Position numbers and translations under genes: made by a program. From the NCBI GenBank assembly GCA_947089905.1, contig CAMUMG010000012.1:1-64000 (forward strand): a stretch of 64,000 bases of DNA. Reading direction: 5' to 3'. Under the pieces are notes generated by a model. It did no database searches. It was given only the letters and a program-made list of their open reading frames with translations, and had not been told where the DNA came from. Below, in pieces: positions 16,408 through 26,419 of this stretch (position 1 is its first letter; each line of letters starts with the position of its first letter). This stretch comes from an uncultured Lachnospiraceae bacterium. Its GTDB lineage: Bacteria; Bacillota; Clostridia; Lachnospirales; Lachnospiraceae.

Positions 16408-17547
16408 GTGAAGAGTAAACATCAAATCTATTGCCTACGTCTGTTGGGGGTTTTAGTAATAACATCTGGATTGTCAGTCTTATTAAATCGACTAGATCTT
16501 GGACGGGAGAATATATTGATGTTATTTAATGTCGGAGTTCTGTTGACATCTTATATTACAAGTGGATATCAGTATGGAATTTTAGCATCTTTGTTTAGTG
16601 TTATGTTTTTTAATTATGCCTATACTGAACCAAGAGGGAGTTTCTGGATTACTGACAGAGAGGATTTTATTTTAACGGCATTTTTTCTGGCAACGACATT
16701 ACTGACTTCTAACTTAAAGGTGCGTCTACAAAAACAGTTAAAACTTGCAAGAGAAAATGAACAACTTGCAAAAGAACTGTCCTTAGAGCAAGAGAGAATT
16801 CAATTTGCAATGGAAAAGGAGCAGATGCGAAGTCATTTACTGCGAAGTATTTCCCATGATCTGAGAACGCCATTAACTGGAATTGCGGGTGCAAGTAGTC
16901 TAATTGAAGAATCTGCAGGAAAATTGGATGAAGAAAGTATAACCAGTTTGGCAAAGGATATTAATGAGCAGGCAGAATGGTTAATTCAGTTAATAGAAAA
17001 TATATTAAATATGACAAAAATTGAAAGTGGGAATCTTTGTTTAGAAAAAAAGCCAGAAGCAGCAGAAGATGTTATTCATAATGCAGTTACATATGTAAAG
17101 GGAAGATTAAAACAACGTACCATTTCAGTATCTATTCCAGAAGAAGTCCTTTTTGCGGAAATGGATGGAAAAATGATTGTACAAGTTTTAATTAATCTGT
17201 TAGATAATTCTATTAAGCATACAAAAGAGGAAGGTAAAATTGAGTTAAAGGCTTGGAAAGAAAAAAATAAAATATGGTTTTGTGTTGCTGATAATGGAAC
17301 TGGAATTAAAAAACAGTATCTCGATAAAATTTTTGAGGAATTTGTAACTTTTCATCCTAGAAGTAAAGATACTGGAAAAGGAATTGGTTTGGGATTGGCG
17401 ATCTGCAAAGCAATTATTACAGCACATGGGGGAGAAATTATAGGGGAAAATAATGAAGATGGTGGTGCAAAATTCAGTTTCTGGCTTTGGGCAGGAAAGG
17501 AAGAAACATATGAAAACAGAGAAGGACATTTCGGTTCTGGTTGTTGA
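16408..17547 (+). CDS. Short KdpD-like sensor histidine kinase
   Basis: A 379-residue membrane kinase. Residues 1-110 resemble the DUF4118 four-helix region of KdpD. After a coiled linker comes HisKA with RSISHDLRTPL (phosphoacceptor His near 149), then an ATPase domain with N box NLLDNSIKH, G1 DNGTGI and G2 GKGIGLGL. The large N-terminal KdpD sensor and USP domains are missing, as in shortened clostridial KdpD proteins. Start is GTG, with AAGGGG upstream. It overlaps the regulator gene. The likely signal is K+ or turgor, by family only; no kdpFABC is nearby. Confidence 0.87.
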   Translation: MKSKHQIYCLRLLGVLVITSGLSVLLNRLDLGRENILMLFNVGVLLTSYITSGYQYGILASLFSVMFFNYAYTEPRGSFWITDREDFILTAFFLATTLLTSNLKVRLQKQLKLARENEQLAKELSLEQERIQFAMEKEQMRSHLLRSISHDLRTPLTGIAGASSLIEESAGKLDEESITSLAKDINEQAEWLIQLIENILNMTKIESGNLCLEKKPEAAEDVIHNAVTYVKGRLKQRTISVSIPEEVLFAEMDGKMIVQVLINLLDNSIKHTKEEGKIELKAWKEKNKIWFCVADNGTGIKKQYLDKIFEEFVTFHPRSKDTGKGIGLGLAICKAIITAHGGEIIGENNEDGGAKFSFWLWAGKEETYENREGHFGSGC

Positions 17548-18202
17548 GGATGATCCATATATATCAAACTTTATTTGTATGAGTTTAAAACAAAAGGGAT
17601 ATCAGTTTATCAAAACTACCACTGCTATGGAAGCAATAAGTCTTTGTTATGCAAACAATCCAGATGTTGTAATTTTGGACTTAGGACTTCCTGATATGGA
17701 TGGAATTGAAGTAATTGAACAGATAAGAAAAAAATCGGATCGTCCAATTATTGTTGTTTCTGCAAGACAGGAAGAAAGTGAAAAGATTAAGGCGTTGGAT
17801 TTAGGGGCAGATGATTATGTCGTAAAACCATTTCATATGGGTGAATTACTTGCAAGAATTCGTGTAGCAGTTAGAAAGTCTGAAAGGGGATTGGATACCA
17901 GTCAACAGTTTGTATGTGACTATTTAACAATTGATTTTTCAAAGCGGTTAGTTTTTATTGAAGGAAAGGAAATTCATGTTACTCCGATTGAATATAAATT
18001 ATTGAAATTATTTATAGCCAATCGTGGTAAAGTTCTAACTCACAATTATATTCAACATCAAATTTGGGGATATGGGGAGGAAGATCCAAATAGTCTACGA
18101 GTATTTATGGCAACACTGCGTCGAAAAATAGAAAAAGATACAACAAATCCCCGCTTTATTATTACAGAGGTAGGAGTAGGATATCGTTTTTCAGAAGAGT
18201 AA
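17510..18202 (+). CDS. KdpE-like OmpR-family response regulator
   Basis: A 230-residue regulator. The receiver domain has VVEDDP near 12, phosphoacceptor Asp at about 56 in ILDLGLPD, and the conserved Lys in VVKPF. A winged-helix trans_reg_C domain (about 130-228) contains TPIEYKLLKLF and the RVFMATLRRKIE recognition region. The start is the ATG at 17510, preceded by AGGAAAGGAAG, which overlaps the kinase gene by 38 bases; an ATG at 17453 would add a junk N-terminus. It is the partner of the kinase and may act on the tandem repeats at 16124-16145 (inference). Confidence 0.9.
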   Translation: MKTEKDISVLVVEDDPYISNFICMSLKQKGYQFIKTTTAMEAISLCYANNPDVVILDLGLPDMDGIEVIEQIRKKSDRPIIVVSARQEESEKIKALDLGADDYVVKPFHMGELLARIRVAVRKSERGLDTSQQFVCDYLTIDFSKRLVFIEGKEIHVTPIEYKLLKLFIANRGKVLTHNYIQHQIWGYGEEDPNSLRVFMATLRRKIEKDTTNPRFIITEVGVGYRFSEE

Positions 18203-18252
18203 GGTTAGATTTTTTTTTAATTAAAAGAGGAATTTTAGAAGGGAGAATTCTT

Positions 18253-20241
18253 ATGAAAAAAAAGCAGCAACCGACTATTAAGAAAAAGATTATTGGGAAT
18301 TTTTTGATAATTATTATAACAGCTATGATACTTTTGGGAGGTATTACTAGTATTTTAAATTATATTAATACGAAGAAAAATTTAAAACAGGCAATGACAG
18401 AAATTGCTTATTTAGCGGCAGAAAACATAAGAGAACAGATTATTATAGGAAAAAATCTGGTATCTGCAATAGGTTGTACAACAAAATTGGCGGATCAAAA
18501 TATTTCTATTGAAGAAAAAAAAGAGATTATTTCTGAAAAGCTTCAAGAAAATGGATATATACGTGGAGATATCCTCACAATAGATGGAATCAGTATTTTC
18601 GATGGAAGTAATCAAAGTAATACCGAATACTTTCGCCGGGCAAAAAAGGGTGAAGCTGTAATTACTGAACCAATCATTACTACGAATGGTACAAAATCAG
18701 AGATTGTTTTTAGTGCGCCATTGTGGAAAGACGGAGAACATGGAACGGAGATTATAGGAGTGGTTTGTATTATACCTCCTGAAAATTATTTAGATCAAAT
18801 GGTTGTAAAAGTTCAGGTAAATGAAAGTGGTTCTGCCTATATACTTGATAAAAGTGGTTATACAATTGCACACAAAGATCATGAAAATGTTCTTAGACGT
18901 GAAAATACAATACAAGATGCTAAAACCGAACGTTCTTTAAAATCTTTAGCTGCCATTGAAACAGATATGATAAATGGAAAGAGTGGATTTAAGGTATATA
19001 GTTATGATGGAACGAAAAAGATTTTAGCCTATATGCCAATAGAGGGAACAGATGGATGGAGTATTGGAGTTAATTCTTCTTTTTTCAGTTTTATGCTCTC
19101 TACAATTATTTGTATTATAGTTACTGTCATTTTAATTGTGTCTACTACTTTAGGAGCTATCGTTCGAATGGTTCGGGTTACTAATACAGTTACAAATCCA
19201 ATTAGAGATTGTGCTAAACGTCTGCAATTATTGGCTCAAGGGGATCTCTACTCTAAGGTTCCAAAAGTAGATACAGAGGACGAAGTTGGGGTTCTTACAA
19301 AAGCGACTGAAATGATTGTCACACATATGGATAAAATGATTCAAGATATTTCCTATTTATTAAGTGAAATGAGTCAGGGAAACTTTAATGTCCATTCTAA
19401 TGCTTCTGAATATTACATAGGAGATTTTAAAACGATCCATATAGCATTACATGAGTTAGGAGTTCAATTAAGTGAAATTTTAAGACAAGTTATGAATGTA
19501 GCAGATCAGGTTGCACTAGGAGCAAGCCAACTCGCAGAAGGTGCAACAGTTCTTGCAGAAGGTGCGACAGATCAGGCAAGCAGTGTAGAACAGTTACAGG
19601 CAACAATTAATAGTGTAACAGACGAAGTGGTAAGTAATTCTAAGAATGCTGAGCATACTGGGAAATCAGCACAGGAGATGGAAGTTCAAGCAGATTCAAG
19701 TATGCAAAAAATGCAGTATTTGATGGAAGCGATGCAGCGGATTAATGATACTTCAAAACAGATTGAAGGAATTATCACTAATATTCAACAAATTGCGTCC
19801 CAAACAAATTTATTGTCATTAAATGCTTCAATTGAGGCGGCAAGGGCAGGAGAAGCAGGAAAAGGATTTTCTGTTGTAGCAGGTCAAATTAGTGCACTGG
19901 CAAAACAAAGTGCAGCTGCAGTGGATAATACTAAGAAGTTGATTGAAGAGTCCCAAAAAGAAGTAGAAGCAGGAAATCAGGCAGCACAAAGTACTTCTGA
20001 CGCATTGAAGCAACTTGTGGATGGATTACAGAAAATTGTACTATCTATTGGAGAAGTGGGAGCTGCTTCTGCAAGACAATCAGAAATCATGCAGCAACTT
20101 AATGGAGGAATTGATCAAATTTCAGATGCTGTTCAAACTACCTCTTCAACGGCGCAACAAAGTTCGGCTACTAGTGAAGAACTTTCTGCACAGGCAAGTG
20201 CAATGAATGAATTAGCTAGTAGATTTCAACTTTATCAATAA
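18253..20241 (+). CDS. Methyl-accepting chemotaxis protein (Cache-HAMP-MCP)
   Basis: A 662-residue chemoreceptor. TM1 is at about 14-34, an extracellular double-Cache-like domain at about 45-275 (with GDILTIDG, PIITTNG and GSAYILDKSGYTIAH), TM2 near 282-304, HAMP at about 310-365, and the cytoplasmic signalling hairpin to the end. The tip holds IASQTNLLSLNASIEAARAG near 513-532, which contacts CheA/CheW. The ligand is unknown, although Cache domains of this type often bind amino acids or small acids. No other chemotaxis genes are in the window. Confidence 0.93.
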   Translation: MKKKQQPTIKKKIIGNFLIIIITAMILLGGITSILNYINTKKNLKQAMTEIAYLAAENIREQIIIGKNLVSAIGCTTKLADQNISIEEKKEIISEKLQENGYIRGDILTIDGISIFDGSNQSNTEYFRRAKKGEAVITEPIITTNGTKSEIVFSAPLWKDGEHGTEIIGVVCIIPPENYLDQMVVKVQVNESGSAYILDKSGYTIAHKDHENVLRRENTIQDAKTERSLKSLAAIETDMINGKSGFKVYSYDGTKKILAYMPIEGTDGWSIGVNSSFFSFMLSTIICIIVTVILIVSTTLGAIVRMVRVTNTVTNPIRDCAKRLQLLAQGDLYSKVPKVDTEDEVGVLTKATEMIVTHMDKMIQDISYLLSEMSQGNFNVHSNASEYYIGDFKTIHIALHELGVQLSEILRQVMNVADQVALGASQLAEGATVLAEGATDQASSVEQLQATINSVTDEVVSNSKNAEHTGKSAQEMEVQADSSMQKMQYLMEAMQRINDTSKQIEGIITNIQQIASQTNLLSLNASIEAARAGEAGKGFSVVAGQISALAKQSAAAVDNTKKLIEESQKEVEAGNQAAQSTSDALKQLVDGLQKIVLSIGEVGAASARQSEIMQQLNGGIDQISDAVQTTSSTAQQSSATSEELSAQASAMNELASRFQLYQ

Positions 20242-20367
20242 GCTATCCTTTAAAAAACTCTTTTCTTTATCATAAAAAGATGGTATACTACTAGGAGTGA
20301 AATATTTGTGTCTGTTGTGCATTTTTAAACTTGAGATGCAAAGAGCAGCACAGAAAAGAGGAAAAAT

Positions 20368-22422
20368 ATGAGCAGACAGACAAGATTAAACACATCTTTG
20401 TGGGCATATCTACGCTGGCCGTTTATTTTTTTACTGCTGTTACTTATTATGGATATTGGCATCTTTGGGGTGAATAAAAAGGCGGGAATTATGGCAGGAA
20501 TTTTCTCTTTGCTATATTTGTTCGTTTTGCTGATTTTATATTTCCTAAAGAAGCCAAAATTGAATTCAGAATTAGTAAAATTTGCTGCGGCATATGGTCA
20601 GGTACAAAGACAACTTTTAAAGGAACTTATAATTCCTTATGGGATATTGGATATCGAAGGACATTTATTATGGGCAAATGATGAGCTTTTTAATATAATC
20701 GGGCAGGAAAAACCAGCGAATCGTTCGATTACGAATGTATTTCCAGAAGTATTAAAAGAACAGTTTCCAAAGGATCAAGAAGACATTGAACTACATTTAA
20801 ACAAAGACGACAAAGCATATCGTGTTTTATTGCGTCGAGTGGTGATACCAGATTTTGATGATTATGGAAATTGGATTTATGAAGAAGATATAGAAAATAT
20901 GGCAAATATATTAATTGTGATGTATTTGTATGATGAAACTGAGATTTTAGGATTAAAGCAGGAGAATAATGATCAGAAAATGATTGTTGGACTGCTCTAT
21001 ATTGATAACTATGAAGAGGCTTTAGAAAGTATTGATGAAGTAAAACGTTCCTTGCTTACAGCATTAGTAGATCGAAAGATCAATAAGTATATGCAGGGGA
21101 TTTCAGCAATTATTAAAAAGCTGGAAAAGGATAAATATATTTTTGTATTCCAGAAAAAATATCTGCCACAGCTTCAGATTTCAAAATTTTCTCTATTAGA
21201 AGAAGTACGTGCAGTAAATATTGGAAATGAAATGGCAGTAACGATTAGTATGGGACTTGGAGTAAATGAAGTTTCCTATGAAAAAGCATATGAATATGCA
21301 AGGGCTGCTATTGATCTGGCATTAGGAAGAGGCGGCGATCAGGCAGTAGTCAAAGAAGGGGAACGAATTCTCTATTATGGAGGAAAAAGTGTTTCTGTAG
21401 AAAAGAGTACTCGTGTAAAGGCAAGAGTAAAAGCACATGCCTTAAAAGAATTTGTAGAGGCAAAGGATAAGGTTGTAATTATGGGACATTCCATTGCAGA
21501 TATTGATTCTTTTGGCTCTGCAGTTGGAGTTTACAGAATTGCTAAGACATTAAATAAAAAAGCACATATTGTAATTCAGGAAGTAACCAGTTCTATTCGT
21601 CCGATGTTAAATCGTTTTTTAAATAATCCTGATTATGAGGATGATATGATTTTAAATAACGAACAGGCAATAGCTGCAGTAGATGTAAATACTTTAGTTG
21701 TTATAGTAGACGTTAACAGACCAAATTATACACAGTGTCCAAAATTATTAGAACTAGCACAAACAGTAGTTATTTTAGATCACCACAGACAGTCAGGAGA
21801 GGCAATTGACAATGCAGTTTTATCTTATATCGAACCATATGCGTCTTCTGCCTGTGAGATGGTTGCAGAGATCTTACAATATATTGGAGAAGGATTACGA
21901 TTAAAGCAAGTAGAAGCAGATGCCATGTATGCAGGTATGATGATTGATACAAATAACTTTCTTACTAAGACAGGAGTCCGAACGTTTGAAGCTGCTGCAT
22001 ATTTGCGTAGAAATGGTGCTGATATTACAAAAATCCGTAAGATGTTCCGAACGGAAATGAATGAATATATGCGTAAAGCAGAATCTATTACTTCAACAGA
22101 AATTTTTATGAAATATTATGCACTTGCAGAATGTAATCCTAGAGGAGTAGATTCTCCTACAGTAGTAGCTGCACAAGTAGCGAATGAATTGTTAAATATT
22201 GATCATACCAAAGCTTCTTTTGTTTTTACAGAATATCAGGATAAAATTTATATCAGTGCTCGTTCCATTGATGAAGTGAATGTACAAGTGGTCATGGAAA
22301 AGATTGGTGGAGGTGGCCACATGAGTGTTGCTGGTGCACAACTCAAAGGAAGTACAATACAAGAGGCAATGGAACGAATAAAAGAAGTTCTTCGAAAGAT
22401 GACAGAGAATGGAGAAATTTAA
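20368..22422 (+). CDS. gdpP: Cyclic-di-AMP phosphodiesterase GdpP
   Basis: A 684-residue membrane enzyme that breaks down c-di-AMP. Two transmembrane helices (about 13-55) are followed by a PAS-like domain (about 75-170) and a degenerate GGDEF domain (about 195-335). DHH follows, with GHSIADIDSFGSA near 372-384 and ILDHHRQ near 470. DHHA1 near 590-680 ends with GGGGHMSVAGAQ. The gdpP-rplI-dnaB order is conserved across Bacillota. GdpP sets potassium, osmotic and cell-wall balance through c-di-AMP. Confidence 0.95.
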   Translation: MSRQTRLNTSLWAYLRWPFIFLLLLLIMDIGIFGVNKKAGIMAGIFSLLYLFVLLILYFLKKPKLNSELVKFAAAYGQVQRQLLKELIIPYGILDIEGHLLWANDELFNIIGQEKPANRSITNVFPEVLKEQFPKDQEDIELHLNKDDKAYRVLLRRVVIPDFDDYGNWIYEEDIENMANILIVMYLYDETEILGLKQENNDQKMIVGLLYIDNYEEALESIDEVKRSLLTALVDRKINKYMQGISAIIKKLEKDKYIFVFQKKYLPQLQISKFSLLEEVRAVNIGNEMAVTISMGLGVNEVSYEKAYEYARAAIDLALGRGGDQAVVKEGERILYYGGKSVSVEKSTRVKARVKAHALKEFVEAKDKVVIMGHSIADIDSFGSAVGVYRIAKTLNKKAHIVIQEVTSSIRPMLNRFLNNPDYEDDMILNNEQAIAAVDVNTLVVIVDVNRPNYTQCPKLLELAQTVVILDHHRQSGEAIDNAVLSYIEPYASSACEMVAEILQYIGEGLRLKQVEADAMYAGMMIDTNNFLTKTGVRTFEAAAYLRRNGADITKIRKMFRTEMNEYMRKAESITSTEIFMKYYALAECNPRGVDSPTVVAAQVANELLNIDHTKASFVFTEYQDKIYISARSIDEVNVQVVMEKIGGGGHMSVAGAQLKGSTIQEAMERIKEVLRKMTENGEI

Positions 22423-22437
22423 AAGGAGGAAATAAAA

Positions 22438-22884
22438 GTGGAAGTTATTTTATTAGAGGATGTGAAATCTCTCGGAAAAAAGGGAGATGTTGTAAAGGTA
22501 AGCGATGGATATGCCAGAAATTATATTCTTCCAAAAAAGATGGGATTAGAAGCAACACAAAAAAATCTAAATGATTTAAAACTTCAAAAGGCAGCAGAGG
22601 AAAGACGTCAGAAGGAAATTTATGAAGAAGCAAAACAGCTTGCCCAAAAAATTCAAGAAGGCATGGTTACTTTGACAATTAAATCTGGGGAGGGAGGCAG
22701 AACGTTCGGTTCAGTATCTACAAAAGAAATTGCGTCTGCAATCAAAGAACAGATGGGATATGAGATAGATAAAAAGAAACTTACTCTTGCAGAACCATTA
22801 AAAAATGTTGGAACTTTTACTGTGCCAATAAAACTTCATCCAAAAGTAACAGCACAGTTAAAGGTTCAGGTAAAGGGAATCTAG
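22438..22884 (+). CDS. rplI: 50S ribosomal protein L9
   Basis: A 148-residue L9. The N-terminal rRNA-binding domain has the [20 protein letters not shown] signature. A long connecting helix (about 40-75) and the C-terminal domain with GRTFGSVS follow. The start codon is GTG, with AAAAGGAGG seven bases upstream. It lies 15 bases after gdpP and 16 before dnaB. Confidence 0.97.
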   Translation: MEVILLEDVKSLGKKGDVVKVSDGYARNYILPKKMGLEATQKNLNDLKLQKAAEERRQKEIYEEAKQLAQKIQEGMVTLTIKSGEGGRTFGSVSTKEIASAIKEQMGYEIDKKKLTLAEPLKNVGTFTVPIKLHPKVTAQLKVQVKGI

Positions 22885-22900
22885 GAGAGGGTTAAGATCC

Positions 22901-24232
22901 ATGGAGGAAACACTGATTAAAAAGATTCAGCCGCACAGTACAGAAGCGGAACAGTCAGTCATAGGATCTATGATTATGGATCGGGATGCAATTATTGTAG
23001 CAGCAGAACTACTTCATTCCGAAGATTTTTATGAACGACAGTACGGTGTACTTTTTGAGGCGATGATGGAGCTATTTAATGAAAGCAAGCCGGTGGATCT
23101 GATAACATTGCAGGAAAAATTAAAAGAGAAGGATGTGCCGCCGGAGTTTTCCAGCTTGGAATTCATCGGCGGTTTAATTCGCGCTGTACCAACCTCAGCC
23201 AATATTCGATATTATGCAGGTATTGTAAATGAAAAAGCATTATTGCGAAGATTGATTAAGGTGACAGAAGGAATTGCAACTGCTTGTTATCTGGATAAAG
23301 AAAAGGCAGATACCATTTTAGAACAGACGGAAAAGGAAGTCTTTCATCTAATACAAAGTCAAGGAAGTACAGAAGTTATCAGTATTCGTGAGATTGTCTT
23401 AAATTCTTTGGATAATATTGAAGCGGCTTCGAAAAATAGGGGAAGTGTTACTGGAATTGCCACTGGATTTTTTGACTTAGATTATAAGACCGCAGGACTT
23501 CAGCCATCCGATCTGATTTTGATTGCAGCAAGACCATCCATGGGTAAAACCGCATTCGTTTTAAATATTGCGGAATATGTTGCGGTAAAAAATCATATTA
23601 CAACTGCGATTTTCAGTTTAGAAATGTCAAAGCTTCAATTAGTGAATCGTATGTTGGCAATGAATTCTAAAGTAGATTCCCAAAATATCCGCAGTGGTGA
23701 TCTAAAGGATGAGGACTGGGCAAAGTTAATGGAAAGTGCACGCCTAATTGGAGAATCGAGTTTGATTATTGATGATACTCCAGGAATTTCAATTACAGAA
23801 CTGCGTTCAAAGTGTAGGAAGTTTAAACTAGAACAAAATCTGGGATTAGTTATTATTGATTATCTACAATTAATGTCAGGCGGTAAACGTACAGAATCCA
23901 GACAACAGGAAATTTCAGATATTTCGAGATCATTAAAAGCATTAGCACGTGAAATCAACTGTCCAGTAATCGCATTATCTCAGTTAAGCCGTGCAGTAGA
24001 ACAGCGTCCAGATAAACGTCCTATGTTGTCTGATTTAAGAGAATCAGGAGCAATTGAACAAGATGCAGACGTTGTGATGTTTATTTACCGAGATGAATAT
24101 TACAATCAGGATTCAGATAAGGCAGGAGTTGCAGAAGTAATTATTGGGAAACAAAGAAATGGTCCTACTGGAACAATAGAATTAGCATGGTTGTCACGAT
24201 ATACTAAATTTGCAAATTTGGAAAAAGGGTGA
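22901..24232 (+). CDS. dnaB: Replicative DNA helicase
   Basis: A 443-residue DnaB/DnaC-type helicase that unwinds the fork as a hexamer. The N-terminal helical domain (about 8-110) begins with PHSTEAEQSVIGSM. The RecA-like motor follows, with Walker A ARPSMGKTAF near 209, Walker B LVIIDYLQLM near 320 and the arginine-finger region near the C-terminus (GKQRNGPTG). It is the third gene of the gdpP-rplI-dnaB operon. Confidence 0.97.
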   Translation: MEETLIKKIQPHSTEAEQSVIGSMIMDRDAIIVAAELLHSEDFYERQYGVLFEAMMELFNESKPVDLITLQEKLKEKDVPPEFSSLEFIGGLIRAVPTSANIRYYAGIVNEKALLRRLIKVTEGIATACYLDKEKADTILEQTEKEVFHLIQSQGSTEVISIREIVLNSLDNIEAASKNRGSVTGIATGFFDLDYKTAGLQPSDLILIAARPSMGKTAFVLNIAEYVAVKNHITTAIFSLEMSKLQLVNRMLAMNSKVDSQNIRSGDLKDEDWAKLMESARLIGESSLIIDDTPGISITELRSKCRKFKLEQNLGLVIIDYLQLMSGGKRTESRQQEISDISRSLKALAREINCPVIALSQLSRAVEQRPDKRPMLSDLRESGAIEQDADVVMFIYRDEYYNQDSDKAGVAEVIIGKQRNGPTGTIELAWLSRYTKFANLEKG

Positions 24233-24267
24233 TTTGTTTTAGGCAAATAAGATGAGGAGGAATGTAA

Positions 24268-24939
24268 ATGTACAAAAATATTAAAAAAATAGCATGTAAA
24301 AGACATTTGACACTTACTATTATTTTTAGTGTTTTCATAGTAATACAATTAATATCAATAGCAGTTGTTTTAATTACAGGAGGTAACGTTTCATTATCTT
24401 ATACTTTGATATATATTGGGTTCTTATTAATTTTAGCAGGATGGCAGTTTAGCAAATATCAAAATGTGAAAAAATCAAATGCAGGAAAGATGCTTGCAAA
24501 GTATTATCCTGAACGAGATTTAGATGATATTTTTAAACAACTGGAATTTGAATTAGAAGTTCCACAGTATAAAACCAGACAATTAGTAGTAACACAGCAT
24601 TTTGTTGCTGGACATATCGGGGCTTTTAGAAAAAATGTTGTTATTCCATGTGAGGTGATTGCTGGAATTTATACCTGTCATGAAATGCACAGAGGAAGAA
24701 GTAATGCCGACTTTTATGAAGTCATTATTATAGATTCTAATTTAAAAAACAAAGTTCTTCAATTAAAAAATAATGATCAAATGTTAGACGCCGCTTTTGA
24801 AATTAAAAATATCTGTCCAAATGCAAATAGTGGAACTTATGAAGATTTTTTGGAATTTGAAAAACTTCCAAAGAATAAAAGAGAAGAAATTGTATATCGA
24901 ATCGCTAAGACAAATAAAAATCAGTCTTTAGGCGTGTAA
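24268..24939 (+). CDS. Two-pass membrane protein of unknown function
   Basis: A 223-residue protein. Two hydrophobic segments at about 12-34 and 40-62 are followed by a soluble domain of about 150 residues with no recognised catalytic motif. AGGAGG lies before the ATG, 36 bases after dnaB, so it may be the last gene of that operon. It could be related to DUF6709-type proteins, but that is not certain. Confidence 0.7.
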   Translation: MYKNIKKIACKRHLTLTIIFSVFIVIQLISIAVVLITGGNVSLSYTLIYIGFLLILAGWQFSKYQNVKKSNAGKMLAKYYPERDLDDIFKQLEFELEVPQYKTRQLVVTQHFVAGHIGAFRKNVVIPCEVIAGIYTCHEMHRGRSNADFYEVIIIDSNLKNKVLQLKNNDQMLDAAFEIKNICPNANSGTYEDFLEFEKLPKNKREEIVYRIAKTNKNQSLGV

Positions 24940-24957
24940 AGAATTTAGATAAGTTCT

Positions 24958-24984
24958 AAAAAATTGTCGAACGATTTTTTGCAT
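24958..24984 (+). terminator. Weak A/T terminator hairpin
   Basis: AAAAAATTGT pairs with ACGATTTTTT (one G-U) around CGA; a likely end of the gdpP operon. Confidence 0.5.
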
Positions 24985-25001
24985 AAAATTCCAAAAGTTA
25001 A

Positions 25002-25029
25002 TTGAAAAAACAATCTCCTGTGTTATAAT
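25002..25029 (+). promoter_or_regulatory. Promoter of the MerR-type gene
   Basis: TTGAAA, 16 bases, TATAAT. Confidence 0.8.
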
Positions 25030-25079
25030 AAACTCATTAACAATTAATGGAAACTTATTATAATATGGGAGGGTGATTT

Positions 25080-25760
25080 ATGCGGGAAACAAGGTATATG
25101 ATTTCAGATGCTTCGAAAAAGGTGGAAGTAGAGGCACATGTTCTAAGATACTGGGAAGAAGAACTTGGACTTACGATACCGCGTAATGAACTTGGACATC
25201 GGTATTATACAGAAGAAAATATTGCACTTCTTACTTCTATTCGAAAACTGAAAGAAAAAGGATTTCAGTTAAGAGCAATTAAACTTCTGCTTTCAGATAT
25301 TCATAAAGTAGAAGCATTAGAGCCAGAGCAGCTTTATAATTTAAGAGATAAGTTGGATGTGATACTTGGGATTGAACGGGAAACAGATGAGGAAAGACCA
25401 GAAAGTTCTTCACAAGAATTAATTCCAACTGAACAAGAGCAGGGAAAGGTCTATGTTACAGATGAATTAAATCAAGGAAAATTAATTGAATTTCGAAGTA
25501 TTATGGATAGTATTATATCAGAAGCAATAGAAAGAAATAATACCATTTTAGTACAAGATGTTTCTGACTCTGTCCACAGAGAAATGGAGTATTTTCTGCG
25601 AGTAAAAGAAGAACAGGAAGAAGAGCGTTTCAAGCAACTAGATCGTACGATTCGAGAATATCAACAGTTAAGACAACAAGGGGCAGCAGCAAAAGAGTTA
25701 GAGGAAAAGAAGCCAAGAAAGAAAAGTAAGTTTTTTCAGAAAAACAAAGTAAGAATTTAA
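25080..25760 (+). CDS. MerR-family transcriptional regulator
   Basis: A 226-residue protein. The N-terminal MerR winged helix (about 4-75) holds MISDASKKVEVEAHVLRYWE and GHRYYTEENI. Residues 75-130 link to a long charged coiled coil at about 135-215 in place of a sensor domain with metal or drug ligands. No Cys effector motif is visible. The start ATG follows GGGAGGGTGAT. The shape recalls RacA-like and DUF3967-type MerR proteins; the target is unknown. Confidence 0.85.
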   Translation: MRETRYMISDASKKVEVEAHVLRYWEEELGLTIPRNELGHRYYTEENIALLTSIRKLKEKGFQLRAIKLLLSDIHKVEALEPEQLYNLRDKLDVILGIERETDEERPESSSQELIPTEQEQGKVYVTDELNQGKLIEFRSIMDSIISEAIERNNTILVQDVSDSVHREMEYFLRVKEEQEEERFKQLDRTIREYQQLRQQGAAAKELEEKKPRKKSKFFQKNKVRI

Positions 25761-25761
25761 G

Positions 25762-25806
25762 GCAATAATAAAAAAAGGGTATATACTACCCTTTTTTTAT
25801 TATTGC
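25762..25806. terminator. Bidirectional terminator between MerR and ferredoxin genes
   Basis: A 20-bp palindrome, GCAATAATAAAAAAAGGGTA and its complement, around TATAC. Both flanks provide T-runs for their strand. Confidence 0.92.
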
Positions 25807-25808
25807 TT

Positions 25809-25979
25809 TTATTCAGCGGTAATAGATTCAGTTGGACATACAGCAGCACAAGAACCACAATCTAAACAAGCATCTGCGTCGATCTCATAGTGCTCTGCTC
25901 CCTCGGAAATAGCACCAGCTGGGCACTGACTTGCACAAGCACCACAACTAACACATCCATCATTAATTTTATATGCCAT
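25809..25979 (-). CDS. 2[4Fe-4S] ferredoxin
   Basis: A 56-residue clostridial-type ferredoxin. It has two cluster motifs, CVSCGACASQCP near 9-20 and CLDCGSCAAVCP near 38-49, giving all eight ligand Cys and the two Pro residues. It carries low-potential electrons for pyruvate:ferredoxin oxidoreductase, hydrogenase or Rnf. AAAGGAGGG precedes the ATG. It is monocistronic. A promoter-like TTGTAT...TAAAAT lies on the - strand near 26018-26046. Confidence 0.95.
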   Translation of the reverse strand: MAYKINDGCVSCGACASQCPAGAISEGAEHYEIDADACLDCGSCAAVCPTESITAE

Positions 25980-26075
25980 TGCTTATCCCTCCTTTATTTT
26001 AGGCTGTATTTATTTTATACTATATTAGCTGAGAATACAAGTAAATTCTTTTAAAAAATGTTTAAACGACACCCC

Positions 26076-26104
26076 TTGACGGTATATGAGGAATCACATA
26101 TAAT
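26076..26104 (+). promoter_or_regulatory. Promoter of the DUF1858 gene
   Basis: TTGACG, 17 bases, TATAAT. Confidence 0.82.
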
Positions 26105-26148
26105 GAAAAAGGTACAAAAGCAAATTTTATTTTATCAGGAGGTAAAAA

Positions 26149-26349
26149 ATGACAATCAATAAAGACATGACAATTTCACAGATAATTCAAATGAATCAAG
26201 ATGTAATTCCAGTTTTATTAGATTCAGGGATGCACTGTATTGGATGTCCTTCTGCCCAAGGAGAAACATTAGAACAGGCGTGCATGGTACATGGAATTGA
26301 TGTAGAAGAACTAGTTGGAAATATAAATGCCTTTTTAAGTGCAGAATAG
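26149..26349 (+). CDS. DUF1858 domain protein
   Basis: A 66-residue protein that is one DUF1858 domain, with GMHCIGCPSA near 27-36 giving a CxxC pair. It opens TINKDMTISQI. DUF1858 occurs alone or fused to redox and hybrid-cluster-type proteins in anaerobes; a thiol-redox or metal role is inferred. It is divergent from the ferredoxin gene and has its own promoter, SD and terminator. Confidence 0.88.
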   Translation: MTINKDMTISQIIQMNQDVIPVLLDSGMHCIGCPSAQGETLEQACMVHGIDVEELVGNINAFLSAE

Positions 26350-26375
26350 TAAAATAATTCTATTTTAACGAAGAA

Positions 26376-26412
26376 GAAAGCCCTGAAGCTATAATCTTCA
26401 AGGCTTTCGTTT
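26376..26412. terminator. Terminator between DUF1858 and mecA
   Basis: GAAAGCCCTGAAG pairs with CTTCAAGGCTTTC (one mismatch) and is followed by GTTTTAGTTTTT. Confidence 0.85.
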
Positions 26413-26419
26413 TAGTTTT